Source: Schlegelella_A sp038234975
Lineage (GTDB): Bacteria; Pseudomonadota; Gammaproteobacteria; Burkholderiales; Burkholderiaceae_C
NCBI GenBank assembly: GCA_038234975.1
Contig: JBBSUK010000170.1
Span: 1-6,437 of the forward strand
Direction of reading: 5' to 3'
Length of the DNA: 6,437 nucleotides
Shown one piece after another: positions 1-6,437 of this stretch. A model generated the notes under the pieces. That model had not been told where the DNA came from, searched no databases, and was given only the letters and a program-made list of their open reading frames with translations. A program made the translations under genes and the position numbers. The number at the start of each line of letters is the position of its first letter. Within the stretch, counting starts at the first letter, position 1.

Positions 1-260
1 AGCGTCGACCTCGCGTCGAAGCCATGGAGCACGCCTGGCGACAGCATGAAACGCCACGCCGGGCTGTGCACGAAGGCATCGAGCCAGCCGTCGCCGAGCG
101 TGTCGCGCTGCGCCTGCAGGCCATCGCCGAGCCAGCGGTCCCACGGGTCGACGAAATCGGCCTCGAGGCGCCGTGACGCGAAGTCGCCGACCGTCGGCAG
201 CTTGCCGTACCAGCCGGCCACGTCGGCGAGGTCGCTCCGCGGCCCGGTCTGGGCACTCAC
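1..260 (-). CDS. tagF: TagF, type VI secretion regulatory protein (partial, 3' end outside window)
   Basis: This is the N-terminal part of a TagF (ImpM/SciT family) protein; 86 codons are visible and the frame runs off the left edge without a stop. I start it at a GTG whose last two bases lie in the tssM stop codon (GTGA). The frame then reads GWYGKLPTVGDF at residues 16-27, followed by VDPWDRWL near residues 37-44 and WRFMLSPGVLHG further on. These are the typical N-terminal TagF signatures. A second in-frame GTG at codon 14 is a possible start, but neither GTG has a clear Shine-Dalgarno, so expression probably depends on coupling to tssM. In characterised systems TagF is a cytoplasmic protein that represses T6SS assembly post-translationally, alongside or independently of the PpkA/PppA kinase-phosphatase pair. 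In some bacteria it is fused to PppA. The rest of the gene, and whether it carries such a fusion, cannot be seen here. Family assignment is secure; regulatory direction is inferred from relatives. Confidence 0.9.
   Translation of the reverse strand, partial: MSAQTGPRSDLADVAGWYGKLPTVGDFASRRLEADFVDPWDRWLGDGLQAQRDTLGDGWLDAFVHSPAWRFMLSPGVLHGFDARST
257..260 (-). promoter_or_regulatory. tssM stop / tagF start overlap (GTGA)
   Basis: The tagF GTG and the tssM TGA overlap in the tetranucleotide GTGA. No AGGA-like motif is visible in the 20 bases upstream, so tagF translation most likely depends on termination-reinitiation after tssM. Confidence 0.65.
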
Positions 261-3200
261 AGCGACCCCGGGCAGCGGAACTGCGCGATCTCGCGCAGCC
301 TGAACGGGTTGAAGACGCTGTTGGCGGTGACCTCCAGCCGGGCGCGCTTGCCGTCGAGGTTCATCGGCACGGTGAACCGCTCGGGCTGCGCCGTCGGCTG
401 CGCGTCGAACCGATCGAACATCCGAAACAGCGCCCACGGGCCGTCAAAGGTGAGCGGCGTGCCGGGCGGGTTGGTCGTGAGCTTGATCTGCGAGGCAACG
501 CGAGCGCTCGGCCACGCGACCGTCACCGGCGTGGTGTTCCCGGCGAGAAACTTCATCGACTGGCCGTCGATGTCGAGCAGGATCTCCTTGAGTCCCTCGT
601 CCATCTCGATGGCGCGGATGTCGACCTTGAACGATGGCGCCTTGCCGCCGCTGCGGAAGAACACGTCGCGAATGCGGGCGGCGCGCTGGAAGTCGGCCAG
701 CGCAGCGGCGTTGACGGGCTTGCTGCCGTCGCCGGTCGGCTTGAAGCGCCATGGGGTCGAGCCCTGGTCGACGAGCGGGGCGAGCTTGCGCGTATAGAAG
801 TCGTCGAGCATTCCGCCGGGGGCGAACATCTGCGCGAAGTCCTCGGGCAACACGTCGGCTCGCGAGCTCGCGGTGAACGGGTAGCGGCCGTTGATCGTGC
901 GGTTGCAGGCGTCGCTGATCGGCTTGAGCTCGCTCGTGAGTCCCTCGCGCTCGACCGCCCGACCCGAAGTCGCGGCCGCCCCGGCGACCGCCTCGAGGGC
1001 CGAACGGGCCGGCTCCGGAAGCTGGCCGGCCGCCGCCTTGACCCCGGCCGCACCGCCTGCCGGCGGTGGCGACGACTTGCTCTTCTGTGCCGCGTCGACC
1101 GCGGCGAGCTGGACGTAGACCTCGTTGAAGAGCTTGAGGATCTCGTCCATCGGCGGCGGCTGGCCTTCGACGAGGCGGTGGATCGGCTCGAAGTGATCGT
1201 CGACCATCTTCTCGAGTGGCGGACCTTGCACGGTCCCGCCCTGCCCCGGCACCTTCACCTTGCCGAGCACCGCCTCCATCTCGCGCTTGGCCTGCAGCGC
1301 CTTGGTGTCGACCTGGCCGGTTCGCGTGCCGGCCGTCGCGCCGGTTGGTGGCGGCACCGGTATCACGAGCGTCGTCTCGCGGGCGACGCCGCGCAGGAAG
1401 GCGGCCAGCGGTGAATCGACCCCGGAGAGCTGTCGCGCCACCTGCAGGCTCTGATCGAGGCCGCGCAACGGGACGATGCGCACGTCGGCGATGTAGCGGT
1501 CCCAGACCTTGATGTACTCCTCGAAGTAGAGGCGGCGCACGCGGTTGGTGAGCTCGACGTTGGCCTTGCCGAGGGGCATCGACCGCGTCGCGTCGGTCTG
1601 CCGCACGCCGAGCACCCAGGTCTCCTCCGACGCGAGCTGGCGGCTCGCCTTGTCGACCGACGTCTCGAAGGCCTTGCGGTAGCCCTCGCGCGTGAACAGC
1701 CCCGGAATGCCCTTGGTGAGCGGCTCGCCACTGGCGCGGACGAAGACGCTGAGCGACGCAGGCCCCGCCGCGCTGGCGACGGTGAACGCCGGAAGGTCGG
1801 CGCCGACCTGGGCGCGCTTCAGGCGGCTGAAGATGCGGTACTCGAGCGGGAAGGCGACCAGCATGTCGCGCACGTTGGCGACCAGCGCCTTGTCCATCGG
1901 CACCTGCGGCTGCGGCGCACCGGCGTAGTCGAGCATCGACGCGAGCTGCGCATCGAGCGCCTGCCGCTGCTCGGGCGCCAGCGTGCGCTCGAGCGCCGCG
2001 TCCCAGTCGAGGCCCACGTAGGCCCTGAACGACTCGGCGTCGAACTTGTCGGGCGTGTAGACCATCAGGTAGTTCTTCAGCGCTTCATACGCGATCTCGA
2101 GGTTGTCGCGGTTGACCGCGCGCAGCCGCTCCTCGAGACGGCGCACCACCCGCGGCATCAGCGCGTGGTCGAGCAGACGGTGGAAACCGGACGCGGCCGC
2201 GGCGTCGAGCTTGTCGCCCTGGTACAGGCCGAACGTCATCGACAGCGGCGGTGCGTCGACCGGGAAGTCGGCGGGCGCAGCGGCGTTGCGCACCGCGGTC
2301 AGCACCGGCGGCAGCGGAGTGACGTCGCCCGTCGTCGCCGGCGGGAGCGCGTCGACCGCCTTCTTCAGCTCGGGCAGTCGCGCCTCCACCTCGGCCACGT
2401 AAGCCTTGTTGCGCCCGTAGCTCACGAACCAGCCGATCGCGAGCCCGGCGCTCACCAGCAGCAACGCCGCGAAACCGGCGAATCGCAACCGCCCGCGGCG
2501 CCGCTCCATGCTGCGGTTCTGGCCGACGAGCCCCTGCTCGGCGAAGACGACGTCTTTCAGCAGCCGATGCAGGAAGAAGCTCTTGCCGCGCGACGCAGCC
2601 GGCGCCGCCAGCCGCCGCTCGACGCCGAAGGTGCGCGCGAGCGTGCCCAGCACGCGGTCGATCGGCGTGCCCTCCTGCGTGCCGCTCGTGAAGTAGACGC
2701 CGCGCAGCAGCGGCCGCTCCTCGATCGTCCCGCCGCCGGAGAAGACCTGCTCGAGGAAGCCGCCGAGCAGGCCGCGGATGCCGGCGAACTGCTGCGGGAA
2801 GTCGAAGATGGCGGCACGCTTGAGCACCTCGTGCTCGGCCTCCATGAGCGGCACGATGCGGTCGCGCAGCCGCTTCTCGAGGGCCGCGAACTCGGAGCCG
2901 AAGCTGGCGAGCGGATCGTCGGTGCTGTCGGGCGCGTGCGCGAACGTGAAGCCCCAGACCTGGTTGCGCTCTTCCTTGTTGAGTGACGCGAAGCTCTCGT
3001 TGAAGCCGGCGATCAGGTCGGCCTTGGTGACGAGCACGTAGACCGGCGCACGCACGCCGAGCTTTTCGGCGAGCTCCTGCATCCGTGCCCGCAGCTTGGC
3101 AGCGTGGTCCTTGCGCTCGACCGGCGTCTGCTGCAGCAGGTCCTGGGTGTTGACGGTGAGCAGCACGCCGTTGATCGGCCGGCGTGGGCGCGACTTCTTC

Positions 3201-3811
3201 AGCAGCGCGAGGAAGTTGTCCCACGCGCTCGCGTCGACCTTCTCGTTCGACTCCTGCAACGTGTAGCGGCCGGCGGTGTCGACGAGCACCGCCTCGTCGG
3301 TGAACCACCAGTCGCAGTTGCGCGTGCCGCCGACGCCGCGCACGCTGCCGGCGCCCATCTTCTCGGCGAGCGGAAAGGTCAGCCCCGCGTTCATCAACGC
3401 CGTCGTCTTGCCCGAGCCCGGCGCGCCGATGAACATGTACCACGGCAGCTCGTACAGCCAGGCGCCGCCGTGGCGCTTGCGGCCGGGCGCGTTTCTCAGG
3501 ACCGAAAGCGCCTGCGTGAAGCGCTCGCCGAGCACGGCGGCCTCCTTGTCGGACGCGCTCGGCCCCTTCGCCATGCCGTCGACCAGGGCGGCGTTCGCCT
3601 TGCGTTGCCGGAGGATGCGCAAGCCGCCGCGCAGCAGCCACAGCAGCAGCAGCACGCCGATGACGACGAGGCGTATCCACTCCGGATCGAGCGGCCGCGA
3701 CTCGCCGATGGCGATGAGCGGGCCGACGTACCAGACGATCGCCGAGAGTGCGATGACGCCGATCAGCGACAGGACCATCGGATGCACGAGATAGCGGAGC
3801 CAGCGTTTCAT
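257..3811 (-). CDS. tssM: TssM (IcmF family), inner-membrane core of the T6SS membrane complex
   Basis: This 1184-residue protein has the usual TssM length and architecture. Two N-terminal membrane helices lie near residues 12-35 and 46-61. A cytoplasmic NTPase-like domain follows, then a third helix near 443-464 and a long periplasmic domain to the C-terminus. The NTPase motifs look intact: a P-loop GAPGSGKTT at 129-137, a Walker B-like VLVDTAGRY at 175-183, and VTKAD at 261-265. Family-typical periplasmic segments are FPLEYRIF (654-661), the CNRTINGRYPF block (969-979), GPWALFRMFD (1124-1133) and the terminal FRCP (1178-1181). TssM forms the inner-membrane channel with TssL and reaches the outer-membrane lipoprotein TssJ through its periplasmic domain. 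Some TssM proteins hydrolyse ATP (shown in Agrobacterium), while others lack the P-loop; this one could be active. The ATG follows a good AGGAG site, and tagF overlaps its stop. A Pro/Gly/Ala-rich stretch at about 818-960 is probably a variable linker. There is no sign of frameshift or truncation. Confidence 0.97.
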   Translation of the reverse strand: MKRWLRYLVHPMVLSLIGVIALSAIVWYVGPLIAIGESRPLDPEWIRLVVIGVLLLLWLLRGGLRILRQRKANAALVDGMAKGPSASDKEAAVLGERFTQALSVLRNAPGRKRHGGAWLYELPWYMFIGAPGSGKTTALMNAGLTFPLAEKMGAGSVRGVGGTRNCDWWFTDEAVLVDTAGRYTLQESNEKVDASAWDNFLALLKKSRPRRPINGVLLTVNTQDLLQQTPVERKDHAAKLRARMQELAEKLGVRAPVYVLVTKADLIAGFNESFASLNKEERNQVWGFTFAHAPDSTDDPLASFGSEFAALEKRLRDRIVPLMEAEHEVLKRAAIFDFPQQFAGIRGLLGGFLEQVFSGGGTIEERPLLRGVYFTSGTQEGTPIDRVLGTLARTFGVERRLAAPAASRGKSFFLHRLLKDVVFAEQGLVGQNRSMERRRGRLRFAGFAALLLVSAGLAIGWFVSYGRNKAYVAEVEARLPELKKAVDALPPATTGDVTPLPPVLTAVRNAAAPADFPVDAPPLSMTFGLYQGDKLDAAAASGFHRLLDHALMPRVVRRLEERLRAVNRDNLEIAYEALKNYLMVYTPDKFDAESFRAYVGLDWDAALERTLAPEQRQALDAQLASMLDYAGAPQPQVPMDKALVANVRDMLVAFPLEYRIFSRLKRAQVGADLPAFTVASAAGPASLSVFVRASGEPLTKGIPGLFTREGYRKAFETSVDKASRQLASEETWVLGVRQTDATRSMPLGKANVELTNRVRRLYFEEYIKVWDRYIADVRIVPLRGLDQSLQVARQLSGVDSPLAAFLRGVARETTLVIPVPPPTGATAGTRTGQVDTKALQAKREMEAVLGKVKVPGQGGTVQGPPLEKMVDDHFEPIHRLVEGQPPPMDEILKLFNEVYVQLAAVDAAQKSKSSPPPAGGAAGVKAAAGQLPEPARSALEAVAGAAATSGRAVEREGLTSELKPISDACNRTINGRYPFTASSRADVLPEDFAQMFAPGGMLDDFYTRKLAPLVDQGSTPWRFKPTGDGSKPVNAAALADFQRAARIRDVFFRSGGKAPSFKVDIRAIEMDEGLKEILLDIDGQSMKFLAGNTTPVTVAWPSARVASQIKLTTNPPGTPLTFDGPWALFRMFDRFDAQPTAQPERFTVPMNLDGKRARLEVTANSVFNPFRLREIAQFRCPGSL

Positions 3812-3824
3812 CTCGTGCTCCTCA
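3812..3824 (-). promoter_or_regulatory. Ribosome binding site of tssM overlapping the tssL stop codon
   Basis: On the minus strand the tssL stop and the tssM Shine-Dalgarno share bases: TGAGGAG, then six bases, then ATG. A ribosome ending tssL releases directly on the tssM initiation site, so the two membrane partners are probably made by coupled translation. The site fixes the tssM start at 3811. Confidence 0.8.
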
Positions 3825-5216
3825 CGTGCTCGCCGGAACCATCAGCGTGATCTCGACGCGGCGGTTGCGCGCGCGGCCGGCAGGCGTGGCGTTCGACTCG
3901 ACGGGCTCGGCGTCGGCCTTGCCCTCGGCCCGGATGCGCTCCGGCTTCAAGGTCGAGGCGAGCAGCTTCTTCACCGCGTCGGCGCGTTCCTGCGAGAGAT
4001 GCCAGTTCGACGGGTATCGCAAGGTCCGGATCGGCTGGTTGTCGGTGTGGCCGGTGATGATGACGTTGCCTGGCGTGGCCTTGAGCGCCTCCTCGATCCG
4101 CGTCAGCAGGGGCTTGGTGCGGCCGGCGATCTCGGCGCTGCCCGGCTCGAAGAAGCCGTCGCCCTTGATGACGACGATCGACCGGTCCGCGAGGTCGCGC
4201 ACCTGCACCTGGCCGGAGTCGATCTCGGGTTTCAGGAAGGTCGCCAGGCGCGGCTTGGGCGCAGGTGGCGGAGGTGGCGGGGGCCCCGCCCGCGGCGCTG
4301 GCTTGACATCGAGCGACTGCAGCGTCGCGAAGGTGGTGTCGGAGGCGCCGTTGATCGACAGCTTGAGCACCAGGAAGACGCCGAGCAGCACGAGCGCAAA
4401 CAGCGACGCGACGACCCACATGGGCAGCCCGTCGCGCAGGCGCGCGACCCTCGCCGGCGTACCCTCCCAGCGCAGCGACAGCATCCGGTCGGCATCGGCA
4501 CGGTTGCCTCGCAGCATCTGCGCCAGCCGCACGCGCAGGTTGTCGAGCTGGGCCCGGCCGTCGTTGAGGACGCGGTAGCGGCCTTCGAACCCGAAGGCGA
4601 GCGCGACGTACATCAGCTCGAGCAGGTTGCGGTTGGCCTGCACGTTCTCGGCCAGCTTGCTCATCAGCTGGAAGACCTTCTCGCCGCCCCAGGTCTCGTT
4701 GTGGAAGAGCACGAGCAGGCTCTGGTTGGCCCAGCCGCCCGAGCTGCCCCACGGCGTGCTCGCCGCCGATTCGTCGAGCAGGGTGCAAAGGACGTAACGG
4801 CCGGCGATGACCTGCTCGTTGGGCAACCCCTCGGAGCGCGCCTGCTGCTCGAACTTGCGAACGCCCTCGGCCAGCGCGTCCTTCAGGCCGACCGGGTTCG
4901 CGTGCTGCGCCATGGCGCGGATGCGCGGTGCCGCCGACAGCAGCGGCGCCGCCGCCGCCACCAGCGGATTCATGTTCGCGACCATCAGCGCGTCGATGGC
5001 GAGCGGCGCCTCCTTGCCACCGGTCGTGCCCGCCGCGCCGCCCGCGTCCATCCGGGCGCCGCCGGCGCCGCCCGCTGCGCCGGGTGCGAAGCTGCCGCTG
5101 CCGGGTACGCGCGCGCCGCCGCCGGCCGCAGGCGACGCGCCGCGCCCCGCGCCGGGCTTGATGACGGTCCGATCGGACTCGAAGGCGGCGAAGGGATCGT
5201 TCTCGCGTTCGGTCAT
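3822..5216 (-). CDS. tssL: TssL (DotU/ImpK family) with C-terminal OmpA-like peptidoglycan-binding domain
   Basis: This 464-residue inner-membrane protein pairs with TssM in the T6SS membrane complex. Residues 1-21 carry a conserved-looking DPFAAF...DRTVIKP motif. A Gly/Ala/Pro-rich linker runs to about 70. The cytoplasmic DotU domain spans about 71-255 and includes YVLCTLLDES (141-150), TPWG (154-157) and FHNETWGGEKVF (171-182). One membrane helix lies at about 265-286. It is followed by a proline-rich periplasmic linker with seven consecutive prolines (312-318). The OmpA-like domain at about 335-460 shows GHTDNQPIR (389-397), SNWHLSQERA (403-412) and NRRVEI (451-456). D392 and R411 are at the positions that bind meso-diaminopimelate in OmpA-family domains. 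The fused form anchors the complex to the cell wall; short TssL proteins lack this domain and rely on a separate partner such as TagL. The ATG follows an AGGAA site. The gene lies 52 nt after tssK and 10 nt before tssM, consistent with one operon. Confidence 0.97.
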   Translation of the reverse strand: MTERENDPFAAFESDRTVIKPGAGRGASPAAGGGARVPGSGSFAPGAAGGAGGARMDAGGAAGTTGGKEAPLAIDALMVANMNPLVAAAAPLLSAAPRIRAMAQHANPVGLKDALAEGVRKFEQQARSEGLPNEQVIAGRYVLCTLLDESAASTPWGSSGGWANQSLLVLFHNETWGGEKVFQLMSKLAENVQANRNLLELMYVALAFGFEGRYRVLNDGRAQLDNLRVRLAQMLRGNRADADRMLSLRWEGTPARVARLRDGLPMWVVASLFALVLLGVFLVLKLSINGASDTTFATLQSLDVKPAPRAGPPPPPPPAPKPRLATFLKPEIDSGQVQVRDLADRSIVVIKGDGFFEPGSAEIAGRTKPLLTRIEEALKATPGNVIITGHTDNQPIRTLRYPSNWHLSQERADAVKKLLASTLKPERIRAEGKADAEPVESNATPAGRARNRRVEITLMVPAST

Positions 5217-5226
5217 GGCGGTTCCT
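5217..5226 (-). promoter_or_regulatory. Ribosome binding site of tssL
   Basis: On the minus strand, AGGAA lies five bases before the tssL ATG, a good Shine-Dalgarno at normal spacing. It supports the ATG at 5216 as the start. It overlaps the TAG stop of the 14-codon mini-ORF in the tssK-tssL gap. Confidence 0.75.
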
Positions 5227-5269
5227 AGAGGCAGGTCGACGCGAGCGCGGACTCAGCCGAAGCGGGCAT
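5225..5269 (-). other. 14-codon mini-ORF bridging tssK and tssL
   Basis: The 52-nt gap between tssK and tssL contains an in-gap reading frame of 14 codons (MPASAESALASTCL). Its ATG overlaps the tssK stop as TGATG. Its TAG stop lies eight bases before the tssL ATG, inside the tssL Shine-Dalgarno. It has no clear ribosome binding site of its own and the peptide resembles nothing I recognise. It could be chance, or it could carry ribosomes from tssK to tssL. The gap holds nothing else that I can see, and no terminator-like hairpin. Confidence 0.25.
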
Positions 5270-6437
5270 CAGGCGCGGATCGCCCAGAACTCGAGCTCGA
5301 GGCCCGGGAACTCGCCGGCGATGTGCATCGCGTAGCCGCCCGACACCTCGAGCTGCTTCCACAGCTCGTTGTTGCGCGTGTCGAGCTCGAAGTAGCTGAA
5401 GCCGGCGTGATACGGGATCTGCCGCGGCGCCACCGGCAGCGGCCGCATGGTCACCCCCGGCAGCTGCAGGTTGACGAGGTCGCGGATGCGCTCGACCGGG
5501 CCGATCTTGGTCTGCGTGGGAAAGCGGGCACGCAGCGCCTCGCCCGGCATCTGCGCCGCGACGGCGAGCACGAAGTTGGCGTTGCGCACGAGCTCCTTGT
5601 CGGCGATGACGGCGACGCGGACGCCGTGCTTCCTGTCCTGCAGCTCGATCGGGATGGCGGTCTGTTCCATCACCATGGACAGCGACTGACGCAGGTCGTC
5701 GATCACGGCGCGGAAGCACCGCTGGAGGTCGTCGTGCAGGTACTCGGGGAAAGGTGGTGGCCGACGCTTGTCGCGGAAGGTCGCGAGGTCGCCGGCGAGG
5801 CTGAGGCAGGCCGCGTACAGCGTCTCGGGGTGCAGCACCGAGCGCTGCTGCAGCTGCACGAAGAGCGGCTGCGAGCGGTTGACGGCCTCGAGCAGCAGGA
5901 AGTCGGCGATCTCGCCGACGCCGCCGCGGCCGGGCTGGGTCAGCCGCGCCGCGAGCGCCTCGCCGCGCTGGTGCAGCAGCCCGCACATCTCGCGCACGTA
6001 GCCGTCGAGGATGGGGTGGCCTTGCGCGTGCAGCATCGGCGGGATGTACTGGGTGTCGAGCACGAGCTTGTTGTCGGCGCGGCGCTCGACCACGCGTGCC
6101 ACCGCGACCGTCGCGTAGCCCTCGCCGGCGTCGCGCTCGAGCATCAGCCGCAGGTTCAGCCGGCCGATCTGGACCGCGACGTCGCGGTCGACGTTGGTGT
6201 TGCTGTCGCCGACCTCAACCTCGGCGACCTGGAAGCGCGGGCCCATCGCGCCGGCCGCCTGCTCGGCGTCGGACTCGACGATGCCCGGCCGTGAGAGCAC
6301 CAGCGCGAGAACGACGCGCTCGTTGCGGGCATCGATCGGAACGTCGAGCGCGGCCGGTGCGGCGTCGTTGCCGGGAATCGAGAAGGCGGCGCCGTCGGGC
6401 AGGACGCCCTGCGCCGAACTGACGGCGAGCTTGCCGA
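5269..6437 (-). CDS. tssK: TssK, T6SS baseplate protein (partial, 5' end outside window)
   Basis: 388 codons are visible, ending at a TGA; the frame stays open to the right edge. TssK proteins are usually about 445 residues, so roughly 55-60 N-terminal residues, including the characteristic FLxPQHFQQ region, should lie outside. A GTG at 6300 opens a 343-residue ORF, but it is not the real start: the upstream codons still read TssK-like sequence (GVLPDGAAFSIPGNDA). Further family signatures are FPEYLHDDL at visible residues about 229-237 and the C-terminal block with YFELD, SGGYAMHIAGEFPGL and LEFWAIRA. TssK is a cytoplasmic trimer homologous to phage receptor-binding proteins. It joins the TssE/F/G/VgrG baseplate to the cytoplasmic parts of TssL and TssM, which fits its position directly upstream of those genes. 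Identification is secure; only the true start is unresolved. Confidence 0.96.
   Translation of the reverse strand, partial: GKLAVSSAQGVLPDGAAFSIPGNDAAPAALDVPIDARNERVVLALVLSRPGIVESDAEQAAGAMGPRFQVAEVEVGDSNTNVDRDVAVQIGRLNLRLMLERDAGEGYATVAVARVVERRADNKLVLDTQYIPPMLHAQGHPILDGYVREMCGLLHQRGEALAARLTQPGRGGVGEIADFLLLEAVNRSQPLFVQLQQRSVLHPETLYAACLSLAGDLATFRDKRRPPPFPEYLHDDLQRCFRAVIDDLRQSLSMVMEQTAIPIELQDRKHGVRVAVIADKELVRNANFVLAVAAQMPGEALRARFPTQTKIGPVERIRDLVNLQLPGVTMRPLPVAPRQIPYHAGFSYFELDTRNNELWKQLEVSGGYAMHIAGEFPGLELEFWAIRA

Noticed and set aside
173..1414. A 413-codon open frame on the plus strand, opposite tagF and tssM
   Set aside because: Same shadow effect. It overlaps conserved TssM coding sequence and shows no domain and no plausible ribosome binding context.
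2085..3680. A 531-codon minus-strand frame inside tssM, and a 326-codon one at 3808-4788 inside tssL
   Set aside because: These are out-of-frame readings of tssM and tssL, extremely rich in Arg and Ala and without recognisable motifs.
4276..4290. Perfect GC-rich inverted repeat (seven-base arms around one base)
   Set aside because: It sits in codons of the proline-rich TssL linker, has almost no loop and no T-run after it. Proline and glycine codons explain it better than a terminator.
3999..5228. A 409-codon plus-strand frame opposite tssL, and similar long plus-strand frames at 2165-2986 and 3104-3850
   Set aside because: All are antisense to conserved protein-coding motifs and have skewed Arg/Ala/Leu/Val composition. 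They are not credible genes.
5217..5268. Possible promoter or terminator between tssK and tssL
   Set aside because: The gap is only 52 bases. I see no convincing -35/-10 pair and no hairpin followed by a T-run.
4807..6294. A 495-codon open frame on the plus strand, opposite tssL and tssK
   Set aside because: It is antisense to two securely identified genes. Its translation is rich in Arg, Leu, Val and Ala with no recognisable domain, as expected from the complement of GC-rich codons where stops are rare.
6298..6300. GTG as a start codon for tssK, giving a 343-residue protein
   Set aside because: The codons upstream to the window edge continue a TssK-like sequence in frame, so the GTG is an internal valine.

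Overview
The window holds four consecutive genes of a type VI secretion system (T6SS), all on the minus strand. Read in transcription order (right to left), they are tssK (5' end outside the window), tssL with a fused OmpA-like domain, tssM (IcmF family) and tagF (3' end outside the window). The DNA is strongly GC-rich with GC-biased third positions. The T6SS type and base composition suggest a high-GC proteobacterium. A betaproteobacterium (Burkholderiales/Rhodocyclales-like) is my best guess, but the window has no taxonomic marker.

Layout: tssK (5269-6437, 388 codons visible) is followed by a 52-nt gap, then tssL (3822-5216), a 10-nt gap, tssM (257-3811), a 4-nt GTGA overlap, and tagF (1-260). 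The spacing is that of one polycistronic mRNA. The gap after tssK contains a 14-codon mini-ORF that starts in a TGATG overlap with the tssK stop and ends inside the tssL ribosome binding site. I see no promoter, terminator, RNA gene, mobile element, CRISPR array or notable repeat. Every stretch outside the genes is shorter than 60 bases.

How the genes work together: TssL and TssM are the inner-membrane part of the trans-envelope complex, completed by the lipoprotein TssJ (not in this window). TssK links the phage-like baseplate to TssL and TssM. TagF is a post-translational regulator that, in characterised systems, holds the machine off. The order tssK-tssL-tssM-tagF matches the Pseudomonas aeruginosa H1-T6SS cluster (from memory), where tagF is next to the pppA/ppkA phosphatase/kinase genes. 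A threonine near the TssL N-terminus (T17, in the motif DRTVIKP) sits where a kinase-controlled phospho-switch is known in Agrobacterium TssL. The window therefore looks like a T6SS under threonine-phosphorylation control.

The system itself is well known, and I found no new system. The points worth a second look are the putative phospho-threonine in TssL, the coupling arrangements at the gene junctions, the seven-proline run in TssL, and the cysteine pair and low-complexity segment in the TssM periplasmic domain.
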